Below are positions 9,112 through 16,443 of a DNA stretch of 29,738 nt, one piece after another. A program made the translations under genes and the position numbers. Below the pieces are notes generated by a model. The model ran no database searches. It was not told the DNA's origin and saw only the letters and a program-made list of their open reading frames with translations. Positions within the stretch are counted from its first letter, which is position 1. Every line of letters starts with the position of its first letter. Source of the DNA: a virus; IMG/VR virus record IMGVR_UViG_3300023245_000074, positions 1-29,738 of that record. One strand, written 5' to 3'.

Positions 9112-9510
9112 ATGAAAGATAGTCTACTCGTTCATAAACATCTTATTGTCCGAGCAGAAGCGGTAAATCCACCGATGGATGAAACCTTCTTAAAAGAATG
9201 GTTGCAAGACTTCATTAAATGTATTAACATGAAGGTCTTGATGGGTCCGTATGTGATCTACCATAACGTTCCAGGTAATAGAGGTATTACCGGCGCAGCT
9301 ATCATAGAAACATCACACATTGTGATGCATGTCTGGGATGAACCTTCCCCAGCTTTAATGCAATTTGACGTATATTCTTGCGGGGAATTTGACCCTGAAG
9401 TGATATGTGAAAAAATTAAAAAAGATTTTGATATAACTAAAATCGAATACAAGTTTTTGAACCGCGAAACGGGTTTAGTAGACCTTAAAGGCGGTGTATA
9501 CGAATATTAA
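9112..9510 (+). CDS. speD: SpeD/SpeH-family pyruvoyl decarboxylase (S-adenosylmethionine decarboxylase-like)
   Basis: The length (132 residues) and motifs match the short bacterial S-adenosylmethionine decarboxylase family, whose proenzyme cuts itself before a serine to make a pyruvoyl cofactor. TGAAIIETSHIVMHVWDE contains the expected Ser68 and His73, and DVYSCG contains the catalytic-type Cys90. The residue before the serine is Thr67, where the family normally has Glu. The family enzyme supplies the aminopropyl donor for spermidine synthesis, but some SpeD relatives have become ornithine or arginine decarboxylases, so the substrate is uncertain. The gene sits among small membrane proteins and has no clear Shine-Dalgarno sequence. 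It is an auxiliary metabolic gene aimed at host polyamine metabolism. Confidence 0.85.
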   Translation: MKDSLLVHKHLIVRAEAVNPPMDETFLKEWLQDFIKCINMKVLMGPYVIYHNVPGNRGITGAAIIETSHIVMHVWDEPSPALMQFDVYSCGEFDPEVICEKIKKDFDITKIEYKFLNRETGLVDLKGGVYEY

Positions 9511-9524
9511 AAAGGAGTAATTAA

Positions 9525-9710
9525 ATGAGTAGAAAAACTAACACACTATTAATAGCTTTACTAGGTACTATTTTAATGGGTTTATCTACTTGGGTATTAG
9601 TATCACTTATAGAGCTCCAAACAATGGCAGCTATGGTGCAGCAAGAATTAATGGATCTTGACAAGGTTATTGGTAGAATCTATAATCACATAGATAGGAT
9701 GTCCAAATGA
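9525..9710 (+). CDS. Small protein with N-terminal membrane segment
   Basis: This 61-residue protein has a hydrophobic segment at about residues 7-28 (NTLLIALLGTILMGLSTWVL) followed by a soluble, coiled-coil-like acidic C-terminus (QQELMDLDKVIGRIYNHIDRM). It has a good Shine-Dalgarno sequence (AAAGGAG) upstream. Its topology mirrors that of the XhlA-like protein at 8896, with the membrane segment at the other end. The two could be lysis partners (holin, antiholin or inner-membrane spanin). No lipobox or Pro-rich spanin signature is visible, so the role is open. Confidence 0.5.
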   Translation: MSRKTNTLLIALLGTILMGLSTWVLVSLIELQTMAAMVQQELMDLDKVIGRIYNHIDRMSK

Positions 9711-9904
9711 CAAGTGAAAGATTAACAAGTTTTATCATAAAAGAAATTGATAGAAAATTAAAAAAATTGACAGACGAAACTCTTTTAAGAAGTAGAAAAG
9801 AAGTAGAAATTAATGGTAATGGCACTACCGGATATGTTATTAAGGGAGGTCCGCAGAAAGGGAAAGTTCTGAGACATATTCAAATTCCTACTAAAAATAT
9901 TTAA
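9707..9904 (+). CDS. Small hypothetical protein
   Basis: This is a 65-residue protein whose ATG overlaps the preceding TGA stop (ATGA). It has a charged helical N-terminal half (KEIDRKLKKLTDETLLRSRKE) and a Gly-rich, probably beta-structured C-terminal half. I do not recognise the family. Its stop codon shares the tetranucleotide TTAA (9901-9904) with the stop of the convergent helicase gene. Confidence 0.5.
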   Translation: MTSERLTSFIIKEIDRKLKKLTDETLLRSRKEVEINGNGTTGYVIKGGPQKGKVLRHIQIPTKNI

Positions 9905-11334
9905 ATCCAGTCCTTTAACTCTTCGCCCATAACTTGGGACGCAATGTTAATTTTCTTTCGTAAAGCTAATACAATTTTTTCATCAATTGTTTTTTCTGCA
10001 ATGATATCAATGTAGGTCATGTTTCTAGTTTGACCAATACGGTCAATCCTTGCTTCGGATTGAGTTCTTTTTTCTAAATCATATCCATTAGAATAATAAA
10101 TCATGGTACTAGCACCGGTTAGTGTGATACCATAACCACCCGTTTGTGGGGTACCTACAACGAAACGCACAGGACTGTCTGGATTTTGAATAGATTTAAT
10201 TGCTTTTTGTCGATCGTCTGTAGAAGTATCTCCATAATAAGTAACCACTGAATTATCTCCATATTCTTTTTTAACAGCGTCTACAATCGTTTGAATGTCA
10301 TGTCTCCAGTGAGCCCAGATAACTGCTTTACCTTCCATCTCTGATAACACATCTAGTAATTCACTGAGTCTATTATTTTTAATCACCTGAACTTTTCCAT
10401 CATCTGATTTAAAATGACCTGAAGTAATTTGTTGTAATCTCATCATTTGAGTAATAACGTTTGCAGTCGTGGTAAGTTTACCATTCAATTCTGCAAGAGC
10501 CATTTTTTTCATTTGATCATATATTTTTTGTTGTTCCGATGTCAGTTGAATGATTCGTTTCATGTAAGTTTTTGCAGGAAGATCTAAACAATCATCTTTT
10601 AAACATCTAAAAGAAAAAGGTTTTAACTGATTAGATAATTCGCCAAGATTTCTGTATCCACTTACGATGTGGATCATTCTTCCGCTCACATTGATTTGTC
10701 TGGTAATAGCGTACCTAGTTTTAAAACTATAATACGATTGTTGTTCTAACAACCAGGGATCTAAAAAATAACATTGAGTAAATAAATCAAGAGGTGATTT
10801 AGTAACCGGTGACCCAGTTAAAATTCTTTTGTACTTAACATCTTTTCCTAAATCTAAAATAGTTTTAGTTCGGATGGCCGTAGGATTTTTAATGGTAGTA
10901 GATTCATCAATCGCCATCATAGACTCATGACAAGATAAAAATTTAGCTGCAAATATTTTTCCTTTTTTAGTAGACAGAGCCTCTACGTTCATCACTAAAA
11001 TATGAAGGTCGTCTGAAGATTTATATAATTTTTGTAGTTCCTCTTCTTTCTTTTTACCTGCTGTAGATTCCCACAATACCACTTCTTTTTCTATGTGCTC
11101 CGGCATATGGTCTGGAATTTGTTCGTCCGTCCAAGTTTTATAAACCCCTTTAGGAGCAATAATTAACGCTCCATTAATTCTACCTTTGTCATAAAGCATG
11201 GCAATATTATCAATCAAAACTTTAGATTTACCAGTCCCCATTTCCATAAAGTACGCAAATACTTTTTTGTCCCACGACATTTCTAAGGCCTTTAATTGAT
11301 GAGCAAAAGGCTTGCTTTTAAATTTATAATGCAT
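9901..11334 (-). CDS. SNF2-type DEAD/H helicase (SF2 ATPase)
   Basis: The 477-residue protein carries the SNF2 helicase core: a Q-motif region (FAHQLKALE, Gln13), Walker A EMGTGKS (residues 31-37), motif II DEST (143-146), motif III LTGSPVTKSPLDLF, and a C-terminal RecA-like domain ending in EARIDRIGQTRNMTYIDI, the SNF2 motif VI. Phage members of this group are thought to act in replication, recombination or restart as DNA translocases. It is alone on the minus strand, with plus-strand genes on both sides, and has its own consensus promoter (11358-11386). It is tail-to-tail with the upstream block through a shared TTAA. It lacks accessory DNA-binding domains, consistent with compact phage versions. 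Confidence 0.9.
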   Translation of the reverse strand: MHYKFKSKPFAHQLKALEMSWDKKVFAYFMEMGTGKSKVLIDNIAMLYDKGRINGALIIAPKGVYKTWTDEQIPDHMPEHIEKEVVLWESTAGKKKEEELQKLYKSSDDLHILVMNVEALSTKKGKIFAAKFLSCHESMMAIDESTTIKNPTAIRTKTILDLGKDVKYKRILTGSPVTKSPLDLFTQCYFLDPWLLEQQSYYSFKTRYAITRQINVSGRMIHIVSGYRNLGELSNQLKPFSFRCLKDDCLDLPAKTYMKRIIQLTSEQQKIYDQMKKMALAELNGKLTTTANVITQMMRLQQITSGHFKSDDGKVQVIKNNRLSELLDVLSEMEGKAVIWAHWRHDIQTIVDAVKKEYGDNSVVTYYGDTSTDDRQKAIKSIQNPDSPVRFVVGTPQTGGYGITLTGASTMIYYSNGYDLEKRTQSEARIDRIGQTRNMTYIDIIAEKTIDEKIVLALRKKINIASQVMGEELKDWI

Positions 11335-11350
11335 ATACTTATTCTTTCTG

Positions 11351-11379
11351 TTGAAAAGATATATAGATTAGGTTATATA
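11351..11379 (+). promoter_or_regulatory. Rightward sigma70-type promoter, predicted leaderless
   Basis: TTGAAA (11351-11356), a 17-base spacer and TATATA (11374-11379) form a near-consensus promoter. Transcription would begin near 11386, only about three bases before the ATG at 11389, so the mRNA may have almost no leader. It occupies the same DNA as the leftward promoter. Confidence 0.65.
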
Positions 11380-11386
11380 AAGTCAA
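11358..11386 (-). promoter_or_regulatory. Leftward sigma70-type promoter for the SNF2 helicase
   Basis: Read on the minus strand: TTGACT (11386-11381), a 17-base spacer and TATATC (11363-11358). The helicase ATG at 11334 follows with an AGAAAG ribosome-binding sequence. The promoter overlaps the rightward promoter almost completely, so polymerase can use only one at a time. Confidence 0.65.
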
Positions 11387-11388
11387 GA

Positions 11389-11742
11389 ATGAATAATACA
11401 GTATATGTAATACAAGATGTCCCAGGGACAAGAGAAGGTAGACCAAAAATTAATATTATTGGTGCCTCTCAATTTGGTACACTAAAAGTTTTATTACCTG
11501 AGAACGCACAAATTATTTTAAGTGCAGGACCTTTAATTTTTAAATTAAGAAAACTGCTACAAAATTACACACCCCAAGATTATTTATTATTAACAGGAGA
11601 TCCCGCTATTATTGGTGTTGCCTGTTCTATTGTTTCTGATATTACCAACGGTAAATATAACTTATTGAAGTGGGATAAACAGGAAAGAAGATATTATCCA
11701 ATTGAAATTGATCTATATCAAAAAGTTAGTTCGGAGGCTTGA
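11389..11742 (+). CDS. Conserved marine-phage protein of unknown function
   Basis: I chose the ATG at 11389 because it follows the rightward promoter; the longer frame from 11296 would run into the divergent helicase gene. The 117-residue product starts MNNTVYVIQDVPGT, is mixed alpha/beta and has a hydrophobic region YLLLTGDPAIIGVACSIVSD. It looks like a conserved protein found beside replication genes in uncultured marine phages. I know of no function. Its stop codon is inside the -35 box of the next promoter. Confidence 0.65.
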   Translation: MNNTVYVIQDVPGTREGRPKINIIGASQFGTLKVLLPENAQIILSAGPLIFKLRKLLQNYTPQDYLLLTGDPAIIGVACSIVSDITNGKYNLLKWDKQERRYYPIEIDLYQKVSSEA

Positions 11743-11767
11743 CAAACGTATTTTGAGGGATTATATT
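11739..11767 (+). promoter_or_regulatory. Consensus sigma70-type promoter of the replication block
   Basis: TTGACA (11739-11744), a 17-base spacer and TATATT (11762-11767) form one of the best promoters in the window. The start would be near 11774, giving a short leader with an AGAAAGG ribosome-binding sequence before the ATG at 11794. The -35 box overlaps the stop codon of the preceding gene. It probably drives the genes from 11794 onward. Confidence 0.75.
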
Positions 11768-11793
11768 AGAAAGAAAATTAGAAAGGTTATAAT

Positions 11794-12342
11794 ATGAGTA
11801 TAGATTTTAGAGACGACAAAATAGATGCAATGAAAGCTGTGGTTGATCCAAAACAACTAACCGATAAAGTGCAGGAATTAAAAAATTTAGAAGATGAAAT
11901 TGCTAATGCTGAAGAAGGTGTTAAGAAATTAAAAGAGCAAGCAAAAGTTTTAGCAGAGTTTGAAATTCCTTCCATGATGAAGGAAATGAATATTACAAAA
12001 TTAAAGCTAAGTGACGGAGAGTCTGTAGAAGTAGGAAAATTTTACAGCGCGTCTATCCCTGCCGACAAACAAGGGGATGCTTTTCAATGGCTTCGTAATA
12101 ACGGTCTAGGTGATGTTATTAAAAATGATATCACCGTTACCTTTGGTCGTGGCGAAGATAACAAGGCAGCAACTTACGCTGTCCTTGCACGAGGTCAGGG
12201 CTTTGAACCTATCCAGAAAATTGGTGTTCATGCTCAGACACTCAAGGCGTTAGTCAGGGAGCGCATCGAGTCTGGACTCGATGTGCCTTCTGATCTTTTT
12301 AAACCTTACGAGGGTAACCGTACAAAAATAACAAGGAGTTAA
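11794..12342 (+). CDS. Gam/Gp157-like coiled-coil phage protein
   Basis: The 182-residue protein has an N-terminal coiled coil (about residues 20-55, LKNLEDEIANAEEGVKKLKE) and then a compact domain with FEIPSMMKEMNITKLKLSDG and FGRGED. This layout recalls phage proteins of the Gp157 and host-nuclease-inhibitor (Gam-like) type, found next to SSB and recombination genes. The assignment is by pattern only. It is immediately followed by an SSB-like gene. The first 240 bases are AT-rich, but from about 12040 the gene becomes GC-rich with different codon choice, which suggests a recombination joint. A strong hairpin lies at 12261-12286. Confidence 0.6.
   Translation: MSIDFRDDKIDAMKAVVDPKQLTDKVQELKNLEDEIANAEEGVKKLKEQAKVLAEFEIPSMMKEMNITKLKLSDGESVEVGKFYSASIPADKQGDAFQWLRNNGLGDVIKNDITVTFGRGEDNKAATYAVLARGQGFEPIQKIGVHAQTLKALVRERIESGLDVPSDLFKPYEGNRTKITRS
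12261..12286 (+). repeat. Strong inverted repeat inside a coding region
   Basis: CATCGAGTC (12264-12272) and GACTCGATG (12275-12283) form perfect nine-base arms around TG. With outer pairs including one G-U wobble the stem reaches about 12 base pairs. It lies in the GC-rich 3' part of the Gam-like gene and might slow translation, bind a protein or mark a joint. Confidence 0.55.
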
Positions 12343-12344
12343 CT

Positions 12345-13058
12345 ATGGACGAAGTACAAGTAAAGAAACCGGCACAAATGCCTTCTACTATTTTATTTAG
12401 GGAAGATGCCGACAAAGGTTTTGAGAATGTAAGACAAGAATCTCTTGCTCTACCTATCTTAAAACTTTTACAAAACAGTTCAGGAGAAGCACAGAAACGT
12501 AATCAAAATTACGTAGAAGATGCAGAACCTGGAATGCTACTAAATACAGTAACTAAAAAACTGTATGCAGGTGAACAAGGTATTAACGTAATACCGTGTT
12601 ACTATAGAATGGAGTATCAAGAATGGGCAGAGTTTGGAACTGGTTCAGGTAGACCGGAACAAATGTATCCTGATAATTCTGATATTTTATCTAAGACAAC
12701 CAAAGATGGCGGTAAAGATAGATTACAAAATGGTAATTATATTTTAACGGTACATCAAAACTACGTTCTTATCGTGGGAGATAATGGATCGGCAGAAACT
12801 GCTTTAATATCTATGAGTTCATCTCAAGGTAAAGTAAGTAGAAAATGGCAATCACTACAAATGTCACAAACCATGACAGATGCTACGGGTACTTTTACTC
12901 CAGCTTCGTACAGTCATATGTATAACATATCTACTGTATTGAATTCTGGAAAAGGGAATCAATGGTATGGGTATGCTGTGAAAACAGCAGGACCAGTAGC
13001 GAGTGCTAGCTTGTATCAAAGAGCAAAAGACTTTAATGCAAGTTTGAGTAACAAATAA
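12345..13058 (+). CDS. Putative single-stranded-DNA-binding replication protein
   Basis: This 237-residue protein begins two bases after the Gam-like gene and precedes the primase. It contains LALPILKLLQNSSGEAQKRN, an early region with LLNTVTKKLYAGEQGINVIP, the aromatic segment CYYRMEYQEWAEF and a beta-rich C-terminal half with KWQSLQ and GNQWYGYAV. This pattern matches phage proteins often annotated as SSB-like or of unknown function that lie between Gam-like and primase or helicase genes. Coating of single-stranded DNA during replication is inferred from position and from the aromatic, beta-rich composition. No acidic SSB-type tail is present. Confidence 0.55.
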   Translation: MDEVQVKKPAQMPSTILFREDADKGFENVRQESLALPILKLLQNSSGEAQKRNQNYVEDAEPGMLLNTVTKKLYAGEQGINVIPCYYRMEYQEWAEFGTGSGRPEQMYPDNSDILSKTTKDGGKDRLQNGNYILTVHQNYVLIVGDNGSAETALISMSSSQGKVSRKWQSLQMSQTMTDATGTFTPASYSHMYNISTVLNSGKGNQWYGYAVKTAGPVASASLYQRAKDFNASLSNK

Positions 13059-13068
13059 TTGACACAAT

Positions 13069-13090
13069 CGGGTGGTAGCAATACCACCCG
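13069..13090 (+). terminator. Hairpin with GNRA tetraloop between SSB-like and primase genes
   Basis: A perfect nine-base-pair stem, CGGGTGGTA (13069-13077) and TACCACCCG (13082-13090), is closed by GCAA, a GNRA tetraloop. No T-run follows, so it is not a standard intrinsic terminator. It may protect the 3' end of the SSB-like mRNA, be an RNase processing site, or reduce read-through into the primase gene, whose ribosome-binding sequence (GAGGG) lies just after it. Confidence 0.55.
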
Positions 13091-13108
13091 AACAACTAGA
13101 GGGATATA

Positions 13109-14656
13109 ATGTTAGAAAGACTAAAAGAAATCTTTAAGGGATTAGATACTGCTTATGGTCAAACCAAAAAGACAGCTGAAGTTCGACCGAACGGAAAGCA
13201 AGAAGTTAGATCTTTTACTATTAAACAACCTGTTACTGATCACTTATGGCAATCTCATATAGACGGAGTAGAACCAGCATTAGGAATTGTACCTATTAAT
13301 GAAAACAACGAATGCAAATGGGGTGCTATTGATATTGATGTGTATAATTTTGATCATACTGCATTTATAAAAAAGATAAGAAAATTTGAATTACCTTTGA
13401 TCTTATGTAGATCAAAATCCGGTGGAGCACATGTGTTTTGTTTTACCAGTGAGTTTGTACCTGCCTCGTTAATGAGAACTAAGTTACAAGCGATGGCATC
13501 TATCTTAGGATATGCCAAGACAGAAATATTTCCTAAACAAAATAGTGTGAAAGCAGAACGAGGAGACGTAGGTAATTTTTTAAACATGCCGTATCACGGT
13601 GGGGATCGTTCGGTTCGTTATGCGTTTGATGATGTTGGCAAGGCATTAACCATGGAACAATTTTCGGCCTATTATAATAAACATGTTTTGACCAAAGAGC
13701 AACTAATACATGTTCAATTAGAAAAGAATCAAACCGAAGAAACTATTTTTCCTGATGGACCACCTTGTTTACAAACCATTTTATCTAATGGTGCGATTGT
13801 AGAAGGAGAAGATGTAGATCATGCAGGAAGAAATAATGGTCTGTTTAATATTGGAGTGTATTTAAGAAAAGTTAATCCAGATACTTGGAAAAATAAAGTC
13901 GAAGAATATAACATCGCAAGATATATAAATCCACCTTTAAAAGCCAATGATGTAATCAGTGTAATTAACTCTATTGAAAAAAAGAATTATGATTACAAAT
14001 GTAATGACAAACCTATCTGTGGATTTTGTCAGGAGAAACTTTGTTACACAAGAAAGTATGGAAAAGAAGGTGCAGCCATGCCGGAGATTACACAAATTAA
14101 AAAATTAGATTCTGATCCACCGTTGTTTTTTGTAACCGTAGATGGAGAAACTTTAGAAGTAGAACCTGAAATATTACATGATCCTGAAAAGTTTTCTATT
14201 GTATGTTTAACTCAGTTGAACAAACCATTACTTCCAATTGCCAAACTCATCTGGAGAAAAATGATTTCTAAGTTATTAAATGAAATGAATGAACCTTTAC
14301 CTGCTCCTGAGGACATGAGAATTGATGTTCAGTTAAAAGAAGTCTTAGTAGATTTTGTTAGCAGAGCCCCTGGTAAATCCTTATCGGATATTAAAAAGTC
14401 CAAAGCATTTATAGAAGAAGGTGTGTGTTACTTTAGATGGAAAGATTTCTGGAGAGCTTTAGTACGAACTAAGTCTTGGCCGGATAAAACCTATCCTAAA
14501 AATAAAACCATGAGATTAGTTCAAAACATTTTTAAAGGTAAGCAAGTCTTTAAAAAGATTGATGAGAAAACAGAACGAATCTGGGCTGTTGATAAAATAG
14601 ATTTAGATACCGTAATCATTAGAAAGAATAAAGCTAAAGATGCTCCATTCCAATAG
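13109..14656 (+). CDS. Archaeo-eukaryotic-type DNA primase (AEP/PrimPol family)
   Basis: The 515-residue protein shows the AEP catalytic signatures. WGAIDIDVY carries the metal-binding Asp75 and Asp77, and CRSKSGGAHVF carries the S-x-x-G-x-H-like motif with Ser104 and His108. A Cys cluster follows (Cys298, Cys304, Cys307, Cys312, spaced C-x5-C-x2-C-x4-C) that could bind zinc or an iron-sulfur cluster. The C-terminal 180 residues form a helical domain of unknown role. AEP primases make primers for the replicative polymerase and some extend them. Fit with this phage is good because a family A polymerase lies downstream and no DnaG-like primase is seen. The gene overlaps the helicase gene by 17 bases. 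Confidence 0.85.
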   Translation: MLERLKEIFKGLDTAYGQTKKTAEVRPNGKQEVRSFTIKQPVTDHLWQSHIDGVEPALGIVPINENNECKWGAIDIDVYNFDHTAFIKKIRKFELPLILCRSKSGGAHVFCFTSEFVPASLMRTKLQAMASILGYAKTEIFPKQNSVKAERGDVGNFLNMPYHGGDRSVRYAFDDVGKALTMEQFSAYYNKHVLTKEQLIHVQLEKNQTEETIFPDGPPCLQTILSNGAIVEGEDVDHAGRNNGLFNIGVYLRKVNPDTWKNKVEEYNIARYINPPLKANDVISVINSIEKKNYDYKCNDKPICGFCQEKLCYTRKYGKEGAAMPEITQIKKLDSDPPLFFVTVDGETLEVEPEILHDPEKFSIVCLTQLNKPLLPIAKLIWRKMISKLLNEMNEPLPAPEDMRIDVQLKEVLVDFVSRAPGKSLSDIKKSKAFIEEGVCYFRWKDFWRALVRTKSWPDKTYPKNKTMRLVQNIFKGKQVFKKIDEKTERIWAVDKIDLDTVIIRKNKAKDAPFQ

Positions 14657-16163
14657 AACCATTATTCCTGGACCTCCTGGAACGGGTAAGACCTACCGGT
14701 TAATCAATCATCACTTGGCCCGTGAACTAGAACACACCAGTCCTGATAAAGTTTTATATGTATCGTTTAGTAATGCAGCTTCCAATGAAGCAAGGAATAG
14801 AATTAGTATGTTGTATCCGAATAAAGAAGTATTGGTTAGTACCTTACATGCTTTAGGGACGAGAGAATTAGGCATCAATACCAATACACAATTACTTCAA
14901 GGGACCAACTGGAAAGGATTTAAAAACTATTCAGGCATTTGTCAGGACCTAGAGTTTGAAACCATTACCAATGAAAGTGGAATTCCAGAGTACCGAAACA
15001 ATTATATGAAAGTAATTGACTATGCGAGATCTAAAAAGATCCCTGAACTAGATGATGCCGCACTAGAATTAGATGTTATTGATTCTATTGACATGGGTTT
15101 ATGTCAACAAATTAAACAAGACCTAGAAGATTTTAAAAGAGATTTTACCATGTTTGAATTTTCAGACATGATATCCCAGTTTGTTAAGAAAGATAAATGT
15201 CCACCCCTCGACGTTGTCTTTCTTGATGAAGCACAAGATCTAAGTCCCTTGCAATGGGATATGTTCTTTTACATTGAATCCCGATGTAAACGTTCCTACA
15301 TTGCGGGGGATGACGATCAGACAATCTATTCTTTCCAAGGTGCAGACCCTACTATTTTTATTAACCTAGAAGGAACTTTAGATCCACAAACAGAATCGAG
15401 ACGAGTCCCTAGAAGCGTGCATCGAGTAGCTATGTCTATCTTAGAGAACGTAGAGCAACGAAGAGAGAAGGTTTGGATCCCTAGAGATGCAACCGGGATG
15501 GTAGTGGAAGATGCCAGTTTAGAGCAATTAGATTTTAGTACAGGTAACTGGATGATTTTAACTAGGACCAACAATCAAATGAAACCCATTGTAGAGTATA
15601 TGATGTCTCTGGGACATAGGTTTGAATGTAAATATAATCCTTTACTTCCTAATGACTTAGTACAAGCAATTAGTATCTGGAATCGTTTAAACAAAGGTGC
15701 CAGTGTTTCAGGTGCAGAAGCACAACAGGTCTATGAATACTTAACCGTTAAAGATGAGCAAGTGAAATATAAATTCTCTGGAGGCAAGTCTCTGGACGGA
15801 GTGGATACCGTAGACATCGATGAGTTGATGCTGAACCACGGGCTTCTAGTAACGGGCAGCTGGGAACTATTGAATGTAACCGAAGAACAAAAATTACATA
15901 TCCAGGAACTAGTGGCGAGCAGCGAGGATCTAAGTAAAAAAGCTAGAATTAAAATTGCAACCATTCATAGTGTAAAGGGAGAAGAGTGTGACAATGTTAT
16001 TTTATTTACAGATTTAGAAAAAATTATCTACGACTCGGCTTTGCGAGATAAAGACACAGAACACCGATTGTTTTTTGTGGGAGTAACTAGAGCCAAAGAA
16101 CGATTGTACATCATGAGTCATGATTACGATTACCAATACAACATAGGAGAAGAAATCATATGA
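14640..16163 (+). CDS. UvrD/PcrA-like superfamily 1 helicase
   Basis: The 507-residue protein has Walker A GPPGTGKT at residues 11-18, motif II LDEAQD (Asp196, Glu197), motif III GDDDQTIYSFQGAD, motif V-like TIHSVKGEECDNVI and motif VI FVGVTRAKERLYIM. This is the full set of an SF1A UvrD-type DNA helicase, though the protein is shorter than cellular UvrD because the 1B and 2B domains are reduced. It probably unwinds the fork or acts in recombination. It overlaps the primase by 17 bases and the next gene by ATGA. A seven-base repeat run at 15902-15936 encodes the linker VASSEDLSK just before motif V. Confidence 0.92.
   Translation: MLHSNRTIIPGPPGTGKTYRLINHHLARELEHTSPDKVLYVSFSNAASNEARNRISMLYPNKEVLVSTLHALGTRELGINTNTQLLQGTNWKGFKNYSGICQDLEFETITNESGIPEYRNNYMKVIDYARSKKIPELDDAALELDVIDSIDMGLCQQIKQDLEDFKRDFTMFEFSDMISQFVKKDKCPPLDVVFLDEAQDLSPLQWDMFFYIESRCKRSYIAGDDDQTIYSFQGADPTIFINLEGTLDPQTESRRVPRSVHRVAMSILENVEQRREKVWIPRDATGMVVEDASLEQLDFSTGNWMILTRTNNQMKPIVEYMMSLGHRFECKYNPLLPNDLVQAISIWNRLNKGASVSGAEAQQVYEYLTVKDEQVKYKFSGGKSLDGVDTVDIDELMLNHGLLVTGSWELLNVTEEQKLHIQELVASSEDLSKKARIKIATIHSVKGEECDNVILFTDLEKIIYDSALRDKDTEHRLFFVGVTRAKERLYIMSHDYDYQYNIGEEII
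15902..15936 (+). repeat. Heptad repeat run in the helicase gene
   Basis: Units CCAGGAA, CTAGTGG, CGAGCAG, CGAGGAT and CTAAGTA start at 15902, 15909, 15916, 15923 and 15930. A partial run upstream (CTAGTAA at 15846, CGGGCAG at 15853, CTGGGAA at 15860) lies on the same seven-base phase. The run falls in an inter-motif linker of the protein. Confidence 0.5.
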
Positions 16164-16393
16164 CTACTAGACAAGACATGGAACGTTTGTTTCCTACTAA
16201 TAGACAAGAAGGTGGAGATCATTACTCTAAACATAAAATACAACCATACACTTTTATACAGACCAATGGCTTGAGTTTTTTTCAAGGAAATGTTATCAAG
16301 TACGTAGTACGTTATAAAGATAAAAATGGTATTGAAGATCTTAAAAAAATTATTCATTACTGTGAATTAGAAATAGAAAATATAAGCAAATGA
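16160..16393 (+). CDS. DUF3310-family phage protein
   Basis: This 77-residue protein has the DUF3310 pattern: GGDHYSKHKIQPYTFI, then FFQGNVIKYVVRYKDKNG, then DLKKIIHYCELEIE. The domain occurs in many phage early proteins, including T7 gp1.7, a nucleotide kinase, where it is part of a longer protein. The stand-alone short form has no established activity. It overlaps the helicase stop by ATGA and lies just before PolA, which fits a role in nucleotide supply or replication. Confidence 0.8.
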   Translation: MTTRQDMERLFPTNRQEGGDHYSKHKIQPYTFIQTNGLSFFQGNVIKYVVRYKDKNGIEDLKKIIHYCELEIENISK

Positions 16394-16443
16394 ATTTTGC
16401 TTTATTAGTAACTATAGTGGTGTTGATGTATTATGTTATTTGA
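16390..16443 (+). CDS. Candidate 17-residue membrane micropeptide
   Basis: An ATG overlaps the DUF3310 stop (ATGA) and opens a 17-residue frame, MNFALLVTIVVLMYYVI, which is almost entirely hydrophobic and long enough for one membrane helix. It ends 11 bases inside the PolA gene, whose own ATG (16433) lacks a clear Shine-Dalgarno sequence. The peptide may be a real membrane peptide or a coupling frame that delivers ribosomes to PolA. Confidence 0.4.
   Translation: MNFALLVTIVVLMYYVI

Noticed and set aside
13059-13064. TTGACA before the primase gene as a promoter.
   Set aside because: No -10 box occurs at 16-18 bases; the spacer falls in the hairpin, and the TATAAT further on is about 40 bases away and overlaps the start codon.
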